DNA from: Pseudoxanthomonas jiangsuensis
Lineage (GTDB): Bacteria > Pseudomonadota > Gammaproteobacteria > Xanthomonadales > Xanthomonadaceae
Reading direction: 5' to 3'
Length of the DNA: 64,000 bases
Assembly: GCF_010093185.1 (NCBI RefSeq)
Contig: NZ_PDWL01000001.1
Location: 233,995-297,994, forward strand
A program made the position numbers and the translations under genes. This document shows, piece after piece, positions 16,885 through 28,000 of this stretch (the stretch's first letter is position 1; every line of letters begins with the position of its first letter). The notes beneath the pieces were generated by a model that had not been told where the DNA came from, searched no databases, and saw only the letters and a list, made by a program, of their open reading frames with translations.

Positions 16885-19182
16885 CTACGCCCCCCTCTTC
16901 CCCTCCTCCATCTGCTGCCTGATCTGCGCATCCACCGCCGCGATGGCGGTCATGTTCAGGACCCGGCGCGGGGTGGCGGAGGTGGTGAGGATGTGGACCG
17001 GCTTGCTGATGCCCATCAGGATCGGGCCGATGGCCACGCCATCGGTGACCACCCGGACCATGTTGTAGGCGATGTTGGCCGAGTCCAGGTTGGGCAGCAC
17101 GAACAGGTTGGCGCGGCCCTTGAGGGTGCTGTTAGGCATGATCTTCTGCCGCAGCAGTTCGTCCCAGGCGGTGTCGCCCTGCATCTCGCCGTCGACATTC
17201 AGCTTGGGAACGCGCTTGAGCAGCAGCTCGCGCACGCGGCGCATCTTCAGCGCGCCCGGGGTCTCGTGGCTGCCGAAGTTGGAATGCGACAGCAGGGCGA
17301 TGCGCGGCTCGATCCCGAACAGCTTCAGCCGGTAGGACGCCTGCAGGGTGGCCTCGGCGATCTGCTCGGCAGTGGGATCGTCCTGGACGTGGGTGTCGAG
17401 GAAGAACCACACGCCCTGGTTGTTGATCACCCCGGTCATGGCGGCGGTGGACTGCACGCCGGGATCGAGCCCGATCACGCTGCGCACGTAGCCGAGCTTC
17501 TTGTGGAAGCGGCCGACCACGCCGGTGAGCAGGGCGTCGGCCTCGCCGCGGGCCACCATCACCGCGCCGATCAGGGTCGGGCGCGAGCGCATCAGGTTCT
17601 TGGCCGCGGCCACGGTCACGCCGCGGCGCTCGGTGATGGCGTGGTAGTGCTGCCAGTACTCGTTGAAGCGCGGGTCGTCGTCCTGGTTGGTGATCTCGAA
17701 GTCGATCCCGGCCTTCATCCGCAGGCCCAGGCGCTTGATCCGCGCCTCGATCACCTCGGGGCGGCCGATCAGGACAGGGAAGGCCACGCCTTCGTCGATC
17801 ACGTTCTGGACCGCGCGCAGCACCACTTCCTCTTCGCCCTCGGCGTAGGCCACCCGCTTCTTGTCGGCGCGGGCGCGGTCGTACACCGGCTTCATCATCA
17901 GGCTGGTGCGGTAGACGAACTGGCCCAGCTTCTCGCGGTAGGCGGCCATGTCCTCGATCGGGCGCTCGGCGATCCCGGAATCCATCGCCGCCTGCGCCAC
18001 CGCCGAGGACAGCTCGACCAGCAGGCGCGGGTCGAACGGGCGCGGGATCAGATACTCGGGGCCGAAGCTGGGGATGTCGTCGCCGTAGGCGCTGCCCAGG
18101 TCGGAGGCCTCGCGCCGGGCCAGGGCGGCGATGGCGTGCACCACCGCGACCTTCATCGCCTCGTTGATGCCGGTGGCGCCCACGTCCAGCGCGCCGCGGA
18201 ACAGGTAGGGGAAGCAGAGCGCGTTGTTGACCTGGTTCGGGTAGTCGGAGCGGCCGGTGGCGATGATCGCGTCCGGGCGCACGGCCTTGGCGTCCTCCGG
18301 CAGGATCTCCGGGTAGGGATTGGCCAGGGCCAGGATGATCGGGCTCGGCGCCATCGTGGCGACCATTTCGGCCTTCAGCACGCCGCCGGCGGACAGGCCG
18401 AGGAAGATGTCGGCGCCGTTGACGATCTCCTCCAGGGTGCGCGCGTCGGTGTCGCGGGCGTAGCGCTGCTTGTCCGGGTCCAGGTCGGTGCGGCCGCTGT
18501 GGATCACCCCGCCGCGGTCGAAGGCCAGGATGTTCTCCTTCTTCAAGCCCAGCGACACCAGCATGTCCACGCAGGAGACGCCGGCCGCGCCCATGCCGGT
18601 CGTGGCCAGCTTCACGTCCTCGATCTTCTTGCCGACCACGTGCAGGGCGTTGACCACGGCGGCGCCCACGATAATGGCGGTGCCGTGCTGGTCGTCGTGG
18701 AAGACCGGGATGTTCATCCGCTCGCGCAGCTTGCGCTCGACGATGAAGCACTCCGGCGCCTTGATGTCCTCCAGGTTGATGCCGCCGAAGGTCGGCTCCA
18801 GCGAGGCGATGATGTCGACCAGCTTGTCCGGGTCGTTCTCGTCGACCTCGATGTCGAACACGTCGATCCCGGCGAACTTCTTGAACAGCACGCCCTTGCC
18901 TTCCATGACCGGCTTGCCGGCCAGCGGGCCGATGTTGCCCAGGCCCAGGACCGCGGTGCCGTTGCTGACCACCGCCACCAGGTTGCCGCGGGCGGTCAGC
19001 TCGCTGGCCTGGCGCGGGTCCTCGACGATCGCCTCGCAGGCGTAGGCCACGCCCGGGGAGTAGGCCAGCGAGAGGTCGCGCTGGGTGAGCATCGCCTTGG
19101 TCGGGGCGACCTTGATCTTTCCGGGGCGCGGGTGGCGGTGGTAGTCGAGGGCGGCCTGCTTGAAATCTTCTTGTTCGGACAT
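16885..19182 (-). CDS. maeB: NADP-dependent malic enzyme with phosphotransacetylase-like C-terminus
   Basis: The 765-residue enzyme oxidatively decarboxylates malate to pyruvate, producing NADPH in the cytoplasm. The N-terminal malic domain and NAD(P)-binding domain (about 1-425) show [15 protein letters not shown] and F-H-D-D-Q-H-G-T-A. The C-terminal part (about 430-765) is phosphate-acetyltransferase-like and is known to be regulatory, binding acetyl-CoA, rather than catalytic. Length matches E. coli MaeB. The start at 19182 (M-S-E-Q-E-D-F) was chosen by family alignment from memory; no strong ribosome site is seen. The in-frame upstream extension is non-coding in character. Confidence 0.95.
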   Translation of the reverse strand: MSEQEDFKQAALDYHRHPRPGKIKVAPTKAMLTQRDLSLAYSPGVAYACEAIVEDPRQASELTARGNLVAVVSNGTAVLGLGNIGPLAGKPVMEGKGVLFKKFAGIDVFDIEVDENDPDKLVDIIASLEPTFGGINLEDIKAPECFIVERKLRERMNIPVFHDDQHGTAIIVGAAVVNALHVVGKKIEDVKLATTGMGAAGVSCVDMLVSLGLKKENILAFDRGGVIHSGRTDLDPDKQRYARDTDARTLEEIVNGADIFLGLSAGGVLKAEMVATMAPSPIILALANPYPEILPEDAKAVRPDAIIATGRSDYPNQVNNALCFPYLFRGALDVGATGINEAMKVAVVHAIAALARREASDLGSAYGDDIPSFGPEYLIPRPFDPRLLVELSSAVAQAAMDSGIAERPIEDMAAYREKLGQFVYRTSLMMKPVYDRARADKKRVAYAEGEEEVVLRAVQNVIDEGVAFPVLIGRPEVIEARIKRLGLRMKAGIDFEITNQDDDPRFNEYWQHYHAITERRGVTVAAAKNLMRSRPTLIGAVMVARGEADALLTGVVGRFHKKLGYVRSVIGLDPGVQSTAAMTGVINNQGVWFFLDTHVQDDPTAEQIAEATLQASYRLKLFGIEPRIALLSHSNFGSHETPGALKMRRVRELLLKRVPKLNVDGEMQGDTAWDELLRQKIMPNSTLKGRANLFVLPNLDSANIAYNMVRVVTDGVAIGPILMGISKPVHILTTSATPRRVLNMTAIAAVDAQIRQQMEEGKRGA

Positions 19183-19399
19183 GGAAGGCACGGCGGTTGG
19201 CAGGCATTCGATTCTACGCCGCGCACCGCGCCCGGACCCCTCATGCAGGGACAGGAGGCGGGTAATCGAATGGATCGATCCGGTTTTAGGGATAGGGACG
19301 CGTGCGCAGGACGAAAGGCCGCCACGATGTGACCGGTAACTTCGCGCCCCCTCGTGCCCACGGCTGGGCGAAGCCGCGCAGCCCGGGCACAGGCGCATA

Positions 19400-19439
19400 T
19401 GAAAATAATTTTCCCAAGTGGTGCGGTTGGGCTTACTAT
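19400..19439 (+). promoter_or_regulatory. AT-rich palindrome, candidate RpiR-family operator, and possible -10 box
   Basis: GAAAATAATTTTC (19401-19413) is a perfect 6+1+6 palindrome preceded by T, in otherwise GC-rich DNA about 60-70 bases upstream of the first gene of the D-amino-acid operon. RpiR-family regulators bind AT-rich palindromes of this kind. A TACTAT at 19434-19439 could be the -10 element, which would put the palindrome over the -35 region. The regulator itself is encoded third in the operon, consistent with autoregulation. Confidence 0.55.
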
Positions 19440-19471
19440 GGGCGCCAATAGGGGAGCCCACACACCGCACT

Positions 19472-20749
19472 ATGCCTTCGATCCGTCCGGAGAATCCGAT
19501 TCACGGCGAGTCCGCGCTGTGCGGCAAGGGCCTGGGCGCCGCGCCCGGCCCGGTGGCCCTGGATGACGTCGCCAGCCTGGGCTGGCGGATCCTCGAAGGC
19601 GAGGTGAGCCTGCCGGTGGCGGTGCTGCGCGATGCGGCCCTGCAGCACAACCTGGCCTGGATGCGCGACTTCATCGCCGCCTACGGGGTCGAGCTGGCGC
19701 CGCACGGCAAGACCACGATGAGCCCGGAACTGTTCGCGATGCAGCTGGAGGCCGGGGCCTGGGGCATCACCCTGGCCACCGCGCCGCAGGTGCGCGACGC
19801 GTACCGCCACGGCGTGCCCCGGGTGCTGATGGCCAACCAGCTGGCCGACCGCGGCAACATGGCGATCGTCTCGGCCCTGCTGGAAGACCCGGGGTTCGAG
19901 TTCTGCTGCCTGGTCGATTCGGCCGCCAACGTCGACGCCCTGGGCGCGTTCTTCGCAGACCGCGGCCAGCGCCTGCGGCTGCTGCTGGAGGTCGGCGTGG
20001 CCGGCGGCCGCACGGGGGTGCGCGACGAGGCCCAGGCAAGCGGGGTGGTCGAGGCCATCGCCCGCTGGCCGCAGTCGCTGGCCCTGGTCGGGGTCGAAGT
20101 CTACGAGGGCGTGCTCAAGGAGGAAGCGGGCATCCGTGCGCTGCTCCAGCGCACCGTGGCCATCCTGCGGCAGCTGCGCGCCGACGGCGCCTTCGCCGAG
20201 CCGCGGGCGCTGCTGTCCGGCGCCGGCTCGGCCTGGTACGACGTGGTCGCCGAGGAGTTCGCCGAGGCCGCAAAGGATCCCGGCGTGCGGGTGCTACTGC
20301 GCCCCGGCTGCTACCTGACCCACGACGCCGGTGCCTACCGCGAGGCCGACGCCCGCATCCACGCTTCCAACCCGGTCGCGCGGCGGATGGCCGAGGGCCT
20401 GCGGCCCGCGCTGCAGCTGTGGGCCTGCGTGCAGTCGCGGCCCGAGCCCGGCCGGGCGATCGTCGGCCTGGGCAAGCGCGACGCCGCGTTCGATGCCGGC
20501 CTGCCCGTGCCGGTGCTGCACCACCGCCCCGGCGATGCCGCACCGCGGCCGGCGCCGGCGCACTGGCGGCTGTCGGCGATCATGGACCAGCACGCGTTCC
20601 TGGACCTGGCCGACGATGACGACCTGCGGGTCGGCGACCTGCTGTGCTTCGACATCTGCCACCCCTGCCTGACCTTCGACAAGTGGCGGCACCTGCTGCG
20701 GGTGGACGAGGCCTGGCGGGTGACCGGCGCGGTCCGCACCTTCTTCTGA
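19472..20749 (+). CDS. PLP fold-type III D-threonine aldolase / D-serine dehydratase-like enzyme
   Basis: The 425-residue enzyme has an alanine-racemase-like barrel. The PLP lysine lies in A-P-H-G-K-T-T-M (K80), and the metal-binding H-P-C motif near the end (H397, C399) is typical of eukaryotic-type D-serine dehydratases and D-threonine aldolases that need zinc or manganese. It should deaminate or cleave a D-amino acid in the cytoplasm. The start at 19472 (M-P-S-I-R-P) was chosen because sequence upstream of it in frame is short and promoter-like. It heads the five-gene operon with a GntP permease, RpiR regulator, D-aminoacylase and RidA. Confidence 0.85.
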   Translation: MPSIRPENPIHGESALCGKGLGAAPGPVALDDVASLGWRILEGEVSLPVAVLRDAALQHNLAWMRDFIAAYGVELAPHGKTTMSPELFAMQLEAGAWGITLATAPQVRDAYRHGVPRVLMANQLADRGNMAIVSALLEDPGFEFCCLVDSAANVDALGAFFADRGQRLRLLLEVGVAGGRTGVRDEAQASGVVEAIARWPQSLALVGVEVYEGVLKEEAGIRALLQRTVAILRQLRADGAFAEPRALLSGAGSAWYDVVAEEFAEAAKDPGVRVLLRPGCYLTHDAGAYREADARIHASNPVARRMAEGLRPALQLWACVQSRPEPGRAIVGLGKRDAAFDAGLPVPVLHHRPGDAAPRPAPAHWRLSAIMDQHAFLDLADDDDLRVGDLLCFDICHPCLTFDKWRHLLRVDEAWRVTGAVRTFF

Positions 20750-20768
20750 GCGCACGGGACCGCACCGC

Positions 20769-22139
20769 ATGACCCCTGACAGCATGACCGCAGGAAGCCT
20801 GCTGCTGGCCTACGCCGCGATCGCGATCATCGCCCTGGTGGTGCTGATCGCCCGCTACCGGCTCAACCCCTTCATCACCCTGACCCTGGTCTCGCTGGGC
20901 CTGGCGCTGGTGGCGGGGATGCCGGCCGGCGAGATCGTCGCCGCCTACGAGCAGGGCGTGGGCCGGACCCTGGGCCACATCGCCCTGATCGTGGCCCTGG
21001 GCACCATGCTCGGCAAGATGATGGCCGAGTCCGGCGGCGCCGAGCGGATCGCCCGCACCCTGGTCGCGCGCTTCGGCACGAAGAACGTGCACTGGGCGAT
21101 GATGCTGGTGGCGTTCGCCATCGGCCTGCCGATCTTCTTCGAGGTCGGCTTCGTGCTGCTGATCCCGATCGTGCTCAACGTGGCCCGCCGCACCGGCACC
21201 CACCTGTTGCTGGTCGGGCTGCCGATGGTCGCCGGGCTGTCGGTGGTGCACGGGCTGGTCCCGCCGCATCCCGCGGCGATGCTGGCGGTGCACGAGTACC
21301 AGGCCGACGTCGGCCGCACCCTGTTCTTCGCCCTGCTGGTCGGGCTGCCGACCGCGGCCCTGGCCGGGCCGGTGTTCGCGAAGTTCATCGCCCCCCGGAT
21401 CGTCCTGCCGGCGCACAACCCGATGGAGGCCGCGCTGCTGGACGAGGGCCACGGCCAGGTGCCCGACGCGGCCCTGCCCGGCTTCGGCATCACCGTGGCG
21501 ACCTTGTTAATGCCGGTGGCGCTGATGCTGCTGGGCGGCTGGGCCGACGTGCTGGCCGCGCCGGGCAGCGCGCTCAACGGCGCGTTCCGCTTCATCGGCA
21601 ACTCGGTGGTGGCCCTGCTGCTGGCGACCCTGATGAGCTTCGTCACCCTGGGACTGATGCGCGGCTTCAACCGCGAGCAGATCCTGAAGTTCTCCCAGGA
21701 CTGCCTGGCCCCGACCGCGGCCATCACCCTGCTGGTCGGCGCCGGCGGCGGGCTCAACGGGATCCTGGTCAAGACCGGGGTGGCGGCCGAGATCACCGCG
21801 ATGTCGCAGCGCTTCGAGCTGTCGCCGCTGCTGATGGGCTGGACCGTGGCCGCGCTGATGCGGATCGCCACCGGCTCGGCCACGGTGGCGATGAGCACCG
21901 CCGCCGGAATTGTGGCCCCGATCGCGCTGGCCGCCGGCTATCCGCACCCGGAACTGCTGGTGCTGGCCACCGGCGCCGGCGCGCTGGTGCTCTCGCACGT
22001 CAACGACGGCGGCTTCTGGCTGGTCAAGGAATACTTCAACATGAGCGTGGCCCAGACCTTCCGCACCTGGACCGTGCTGGAAACACTGATCTCGCTGGTC
22101 GCCCTGGCGCTCACCGCCCTGCTGGCGGTGCTGCTGTGA
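20769..22139 (+). CDS. GntP/GntT-family permease
   Basis: The 456-residue protein has about 12 hydrophobic helices and the gluconate:H+ symporter family signatures (G-T-M-L-G-K-M-M-A-E-S-G-G-A, F-F-E-V-G-F-V-L-L-I-P, H-V-N-D-G-G-F-W). The family carries gluconate, other sugar acids and D-serine (DsdX). Within an N-acyl-D-amino-acid operon, uptake of a D-amino acid or its N-acyl derivative is the likely role, by inference from context. It begins 19 bases after the lyase gene, and its stop lies just before the regulator. Confidence 0.88.
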   Translation: MTPDSMTAGSLLLAYAAIAIIALVVLIARYRLNPFITLTLVSLGLALVAGMPAGEIVAAYEQGVGRTLGHIALIVALGTMLGKMMAESGGAERIARTLVARFGTKNVHWAMMLVAFAIGLPIFFEVGFVLLIPIVLNVARRTGTHLLLVGLPMVAGLSVVHGLVPPHPAAMLAVHEYQADVGRTLFFALLVGLPTAALAGPVFAKFIAPRIVLPAHNPMEAALLDEGHGQVPDAALPGFGITVATLLMPVALMLLGGWADVLAAPGSALNGAFRFIGNSVVALLLATLMSFVTLGLMRGFNREQILKFSQDCLAPTAAITLLVGAGGGLNGILVKTGVAAEITAMSQRFELSPLLMGWTVAALMRIATGSATVAMSTAAGIVAPIALAAGYPHPELLVLATGAGALVLSHVNDGGFWLVKEYFNMSVAQTFRTWTVLETLISLVALALTALLAVLL

Positions 22140-22168
22140 ACGGCCCCGCCCCGGAAAAGGACAACGCG

Positions 22169-23032
22169 ATGTTCGACATCGTCTACCACCTGCGCCAGCG
22201 CAGGGACACGCTCAGCCCGGTGGAGCGGCGCATCGCCGACGCCATCCTGCGCGACGTCAGCGCCGCCTCGCAGCTGGGCATCGCCGAGCTGGCGGCGCGG
22301 GCCCAGGTCAGCGTGGCCGCGATCTCGCGCTTCGCCAAGTCGCTGGGTTGCGACAACGTGCGCGAGCTGCGCGCGCGCCTGGCCGAGGCCAGCGCGGTCG
22401 GCAAGCGCTTCCTGGACGAACCCGACGCGCCGCCGGTGTCGGCGCTGTACGCGCAGATCTGCAGCGACATCGAGGTCACCCTGCGGCGCAACCTCGGCGG
22501 CCTCAAGGAGCCGGAGGTGCAGGCCGCGGCCGAGGCCCTGGCGAAGGCGCGGATGGTCCACGCGTTCGGCATGGGCGGCGCCTCGACCGTGTTCGCGGCC
22601 GAGGTGCAGAACCGCCTGGGCCGCCTGGGCCGGCCGGTCAGCGCCTGCAGCGACGCGGTGGCCATGCGCATGCTCGCCGCCACCCTCGGCCCGGAGGACG
22701 TGGTCCTGGCGCTGTCCATCACCGGCATCACCGCCGAGCTGCTGACCGCGATCGAGGTCGCCCGCAGCTACGGCGCGCGGGTGGTGGCGATCACCCGCGC
22801 CGAGACGCCGCTGGCCGCGCGCGCCGACTGGCTGCTGCCGATCGTGATCGACGAGACCGACTTCGTGTTCAAGCCCACGGCCTCGCGCTACGCGGTGATG
22901 CTGGCGATCGACATCCTGGCCACCACCCTGGCCCTGCACCAGCCGACCGACAACCGCGAGCGCCTGCGCCGGATCAAGCTGGCGCTGGACGCCTCGCGCG
23001 GCGGCGACGACCGCCTGCCGCTGGGCGACTGA
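22169..23032 (+). CDS. RpiR-family transcriptional regulator
   Basis: The 287-residue protein has an N-terminal RpiR helix-turn-helix (about 1-75: V-E-R-R-I-A-D-A-I-L, I-A-E-L-A-A-R-A-Q-V-S-V-A-A-I-S-R-F) and a C-terminal SIS domain (about 120-260) that senses a sugar phosphate or similar effector. The start at 22169 has AAGGA about 8 bases upstream; a GTG at 22136 overlapping the permease stop is an alternative. It probably controls its own operon, perhaps at the palindrome at 19401-19413. Confidence 0.88.
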   Translation: MFDIVYHLRQRRDTLSPVERRIADAILRDVSAASQLGIAELAARAQVSVAAISRFAKSLGCDNVRELRARLAEASAVGKRFLDEPDAPPVSALYAQICSDIEVTLRRNLGGLKEPEVQAAAEALAKARMVHAFGMGGASTVFAAEVQNRLGRLGRPVSACSDAVAMRMLAATLGPEDVVLALSITGITAELLTAIEVARSYGARVVAITRAETPLAARADWLLPIVIDETDFVFKPTASRYAVMLAIDILATTLALHQPTDNRERLRRIKLALDASRGGDDRLPLGD

Positions 23033-23087
23033 GCATGGTCCGCGTCCCGCTCCCGCAATCGCCGCGCCGCATCCGTCCGGAGGCCGC

Positions 23088-24530
23088 ATGAGCACGCTGG
23101 CCTGCGACCTGCTGATCCGCGCCGCGCTGGTGTTCGACGGCCAGGACCGGCCCGGCCAGGTGGCCGACGTGGCCGTGCGCGACGGCCGCATCGTCGCCAT
23201 CGGCGATGCCGCCGCCGAGTCCGCCGCCGCCGAGACCGTCGACGCCGCCGGCCTGGCGCTGGCGCCGGGCTTCATCGACGTGCACACCCACGACGACCTG
23301 GAAGTGCTGCGGCAGCCGTCCATGCCCTGCAAGATCACCCAGGGCGTGACCACGGTGGTGGTCGGCAATTGCGGCATCAGCGCCAGCCCGGTGCGGATCG
23401 CCGGCGAGGTGCCCGACCCGATGAACCTGCTGGGCGGCGCCGAGGAGTTCCGCTACCCGCGTTTCGCCGACTATCGCGCCGCGGTGGAGGCGATGCGCCC
23501 GGCGGTGAACGTGGCCGCGCTGGTCGGCCACACCGCCCTGCGCCAGAACCACATGGACCGGCTCGACCGCGCCGCCGATGCGGAGGAGATCGCCGCCATG
23601 CGCGCCGAGCTGCGGCAGAGCCTGGCCGACGGCGCGCTCGGCCTGAGCACGGGCCTGGCCTACGCCTCGGCCTACGAGGCCCCATCCAGCGAAGTGCTGG
23701 AACTGGCCCGCGACCTGCCCGCCAGCCGGCTCTACGCCACCCACCTGCGCGACGAGTTCGCCGGGATCCTGCCGGCGATGGAGGAGGCTTTCGAGGTCGG
23801 CCGCGCCAGCGGCGCGGCGGTGCGGGTCTCGCACCTGAAGTGCGCCGGGGTGGAGAACTGGCAGCGCAGCGGCGAGGTCCTGGCCGCGCTGGAGCGGGCC
23901 GCGCACGGCCACGACGTGGCCTGCGACTGCTATCCCTACGCCGCCAGTTCCTCGACCCTGGACCTGAAGCAGGTCACCGACGCCCACGACATCCTGGTCA
24001 CCTGGTCGGACCCGCACCCGGAACAGGGCGGGAAGATGCTGGCCGAGGTCGCCGCCGACTGGGGCACCGACCTGATCGAGGCCGCGCGCCGGCTGATGCC
24101 GGCCGGCGCGGTCTACTACGGCATGCACGAGGCCGACGTGCGCCGGATCCTGGCCCACCGTCTGACCATGATCGGCTCCGACGGCCTGCCGCGCGACCCG
24201 CGCCCGCATCCGCGGCTGTGGGGCACCTTCCCGCGGGTGCTGGGCCACTACGCCCGCGACGAAGGCCTGTTCCCGCTGCACACCGCCGTGCACAAGATGA
24301 CCGGCATGCCTGCCGCGCGCTTCGGCCTGCGCGACCGCGGCGCGGTCCGCGCCGGCGCCTGGGCCGACCTGGTCCTGTTCGACCCGGCCACCATCCGCGA
24401 CGTGGCCGACTTCCGCGACCCGATCCGGCCGGCGGCCGGGATCCACGCGGTCTGGGTCAACGGCCACCGCGCCTACGACGGCGCCCGGGTCGCGGCCCGC
24501 GGCCACGGCCGCTTCCTCGCCCCGCACTGA
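23088..24530 (+). CDS. D-aminoacylase / N-acyl-D-amino-acid deacylase
   Basis: The 480-residue amidohydrolase has the metal-binding I-D-V-H-T-H-D-D (H66, H68), followed by the diagnostic G-N-C-G-I-S cysteine of D-aminoacylases. Later metal-site histidines and a carboxylate are present (Y-A-T-H-L-R, V-S-H-L-K, I-G-S-D-G-L-P). It hydrolyses N-acyl-D-amino acids to a D-amino acid and a carboxylate, supplying substrate for the PLP enzyme at 19472. GGAGG lies 4-5 bases upstream of the ATG. The two genes are tens of bases from their neighbours on each side, consistent with one transcript. Confidence 0.92.
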   Translation: MSTLACDLLIRAALVFDGQDRPGQVADVAVRDGRIVAIGDAAAESAAAETVDAAGLALAPGFIDVHTHDDLEVLRQPSMPCKITQGVTTVVVGNCGISASPVRIAGEVPDPMNLLGGAEEFRYPRFADYRAAVEAMRPAVNVAALVGHTALRQNHMDRLDRAADAEEIAAMRAELRQSLADGALGLSTGLAYASAYEAPSSEVLELARDLPASRLYATHLRDEFAGILPAMEEAFEVGRASGAAVRVSHLKCAGVENWQRSGEVLAALERAAHGHDVACDCYPYAASSSTLDLKQVTDAHDILVTWSDPHPEQGGKMLAEVAADWGTDLIEAARRLMPAGAVYYGMHEADVRRILAHRLTMIGSDGLPRDPRPHPRLWGTFPRVLGHYARDEGLFPLHTAVHKMTGMPAARFGLRDRGAVRAGAWADLVLFDPATIRDVADFRDPIRPAAGIHAVWVNGHRAYDGARVAARGHGRFLAPH

Positions 24531-24553
24531 ATCCTTAGATCCCCGGAGTCCCC

Positions 24554-24946
24554 ATGAGCGACATCATCCGTTACGGCGCCGAGGGCGGCGTCGGCCAGGG
24601 CCGGCAGCACATGCCGTTCTCGCGCGCGGTCCAGGCCGATGGCTGGCTGCACGTGTCGGGCCAGGTGCCGATGCGCGACGGCGTGCTGGTCACCGGCAAC
24701 GTCACCGAACAGGCCCACGTCGTCATCCAGAACGTGCTGGCGATCCTGGCCGAGGCCGGCTACGGCCCCGAGCACGTGGTCCGCTGCGGGGTGTGGCTGG
24801 ACGACGCCCGCGACTTCTACGCCTTCAACGCGGTGTTCCAGCACTACTTCGGCGAGCACCCGCCGGCGCGCGCCTGCGTCGAGTCGCGGATGGTGGTGGA
24901 CTGCAAGGTCGAGGTCGACTGCGTGGCCTGGAAGAAGGCGGACTGA
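24554..24946 (+). CDS. RidA family (YjgF/Rid) enamine/imine deaminase
   Basis: The 130-residue trimeric-type protein has the pattern G-W-L-H-V-S-G-Q-V-P, N-V-L-A-I-L-A-E-A-G-Y and P-P-A-R-A-C-V-E-S-R, with the conserved arginine (R-A-C) that binds the substrate carboxylate. Rid proteins hydrolyse reactive enamines/imines released by PLP dehydratases, so its place after a D-amino-acid lyase/dehydratase gene fits. GGAG precedes the ATG. It is the last gene of the D-amino-acid operon. Confidence 0.92.
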   Translation: MSDIIRYGAEGGVGQGRQHMPFSRAVQADGWLHVSGQVPMRDGVLVTGNVTEQAHVVIQNVLAILAEAGYGPEHVVRCGVWLDDARDFYAFNAVFQHYFGEHPPARACVESRMVVDCKVEVDCVAWKKAD

Positions 24947-25055
24947 CGCCGCACTCCCTCGACGCGGCCCGGTTCAGTCCGGCGCCCGCGACCCGATATC
25001 CTTGCAGGGCTCCGTCGCACGCCGCGTGGACACTGCAAGGGGAAACACCGCCGCG

Positions 25056-28000
25056 ATGGCGACACGATCCAGACAGGCCTGGCCGGCCGCCGTACTGCTG
25101 GCGCTGGCCATGCTGCCGTCATCACTGCCGGTGGCCGCCGCCGAAGCCATGCACCTGCCCGGCCACGGGGTGCTGCAGCTGGACGCCTACGCCACCGCCG
25201 ACGGCCTGTCGCAGTCGGCCGTCACCGCCCTGGCCAGCGACGACCAGGACCTGCTCTGGATCGGCACCCAGGATGGCCTGAACCGCTTCGACGGCCACCG
25301 CTTCCAGGTCCAGCGCCTGGGCCCGGCCGAGGCCGGCGGCCTGGCCAGCAGCAGCATCGACGCCATGGCCTTCGACCCCGGCCACCGCCGGCTGTGGCTG
25401 GGCACCAACGACGCCGGCCTGGAAGTGGTCGACCTGCCCGGCGGCCGGCACTGGCGGCTGGGCACCGGCGCCGGGCTCTCGCACAGCCAGGTCGGGGCGA
25501 TCGCACTGGACCCGCGCGGCGGCGCCTGGCTGGGCACCGGCGCCGGCATCGACCGGGTCGAACCGACCCTGGCGCGCGCCCGGCCGCTGGGCGCCACCGG
25601 CACGATCGTCGCGCTGGAGACCCTGCCCGGCGATACGGGCCATGCCCTGGGCCTAGGCGCCGACTGCCGGCTGTGGCGGGCCGCAGCCACGACCCTGCAG
25701 CCGCCGCCGGCCCCGGCCGGCGCGGAGGCCGGCGGCTGCATCGGCCTGGCCGTATCCGCCGCCAGCGCCTGGGTCGCCCACGCCCGCGCCGGCCTGTTCC
25801 GGATCGACCCAGCCGATGGCCGGGTGCTGGCCCGCCACGACCCGCATGCCGGCGGCCTGCAGGCGCCGGTGAGCGCGATCGGCCTGCTACCCGACGAGCG
25901 CCTGCTGGTCGGCTACCAGGACGGCCGCGTCGCCCTGCTCGACGAATACGGCGTGCTGCGCCCGCAAAGGCTCGAGGACGGCCCGGACAGCGCCATCACC
26001 CGGTTCTTCGTCGGCCCGTCCGGCTCGGTCTGGATCGGCGCCTACACCTCCGGCCTGTTCCGCGTGCGCGCGGCCAACCAGGCCCTGCGCGGCGACGTCC
26101 GCGCCGGCTTCGAGCCGACCACCCACTGGCCCAGCCGCAGCCTGCGCAGCCTCTGGCTGGAAGGCCTGCCGCAGCTGGTCGGCAGCGACGCCGGGATGCT
26201 CAAGCGCGGCCGCGCCGACGGCCCCTGGGAACCGGTGCCGGCCTTCGCCGGGATGTCGGTGCGGGTGCTGCGGCCGGCGGCCGGCGGCGGCTGGTGGGTG
26301 GGCACCCATGCCGGCCTGTGGCGCTGGGACGGGGCGGACCACGCCGAGGCGGTGGCCGGACTGCCGGATCCGAAGGTGGAGGACCTGCTGGTCGAAGGCC
26401 GCACCGTCTGGGTCGCCACCCGCGGCGGCCTGGCCCGGCTGGAGCACGGGGTGGCGGTCGCCGTCCCGGAACTGGCGCCCCTGCGCGGCCAGCTGCTGAC
26501 CAGCCTGCAGCGCGACGCCGGCGGCGACCTGTGGATCGGCAGCAATGCCGACGGCCTGTGGCGGATCGGCGGCGACGGCGTGCCGCGGCGGTTCCGGCCC
26601 GCCGGCACGTCCATGCACGACTCGGTCTGGTCCCTGCACGCCGACCGCCGCGGCCTGTGGGCCGGCACCTACTCCGGCGGGCTGTACCGGATCGATACCG
26701 GCAACGGCCACAGCCGACGCTGGACCACGGCCGACGGCCTGTCCAACGACACCATCTACCGGATCCTGCCCGATGCCGCCGGGCGGCTGTGGCTGAGCAC
26801 CAACAACGGCCTGTCGGTGCTCGATCCGGGCAGCGGCATCGTCCAGACCCTGGGCCGCCGCGACGGCCTTCGCAACACCGAGTTCAACAGCGGCGCGGCG
26901 GTGGCCACCCGCGACGGCCTGCTGTACTTCGGCGGCATCGCCGGGGTGGACGTGATCGACCCGGCCGGGCTGCCCGCGCGCAGCCCGCCGGCGCGGCCCC
27001 TGCTGACCGTGCTGCGCACGCCCTCGCGCCTGGACGACCCGGTGCAGGGGCTGCGCGAGACCGGGATCGTCTACGCCGACGCGATCGCCCTGGACCATCG
27101 CGACAGCCTGTTCACCATCGCCATGGCGGCGCTGGACTTCACCGCCCCGGACGCGGCGCGGCTGCGCTACCGGCTCGACGGCGTGCACGCCGACTGGGTC
27201 CACCCGCCGGCCCCGCACGCCGAACTCACCCTGAGCCAGCTGCCGCCCGGCCGCTACACCCTGCAGGTGCAGGCGGCCGGCCGCGACGGCCAGTTCGGGC
27301 CGAGCCGGACGCTGCGGATCGACATGGCCCCGCCGCCGTGGCGGCATCCGGCCGCGCTGGCCGCCTACCTCGCCACGGGCATCGCCCTGCTGGCCTGGCT
27401 CGGCCTGCAGACCCGCGCCCGCTTCCGCCGCGAGCGCGAGCGCAGCGAACGCCTGGACCGGCTGGTGGCCGAGCGCACCGTGCAGCTGGAGGACGCCAAC
27501 CGCCGCCTGCGCGAGGCCAACGCCGCGCTCGACGCCGACACCCGCCTGGACCCGCTGACCCGGGTCTCCAACCGCCGCGACCTGCACGACTGGCTGGGCC
27601 GGCGCGAGGCCGCCGCGCAGGCGCAGGGCCGCCCGGCGCCCGCGCCGCTGTACTTCTTCATGGTCGACATCGACGACTTCAAACAGGTCAACGACCGCCA
27701 CGGCCATGGCGTCGGCGACGAGGTCCTGGTCCAGTTCGCCGAGCGCCTGCGCCGGCTGTGCCGCGACGACGACCTGGTGGTGCGCTGGGGTGGCGAGGAG
27801 TTCCTGGTGGTGTCGCAGCTGCCAAGGGCCGAGGGCGCGACCCACCTGGCCGAGCGCCTGCGCGCGGCGGTCGCCGGGCAGCCGTTGCCGGTGCGCGACG
27901 GCGCGCTGGCCCTGACCTGCTCGGTCGGCTTCGCGCCCTGGCCGCTGGCCGCCGGCCGGGCGGGCCTGTGGGAGCAGAGCGTGGACCTGGCCGACCGCTG

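Noticed and set aside
16993..19332. Long open frame antisense to maeB
   Set aside because: Shadow of a well-recognised gene; biased amino-acid composition, no domains and no ribosome site.
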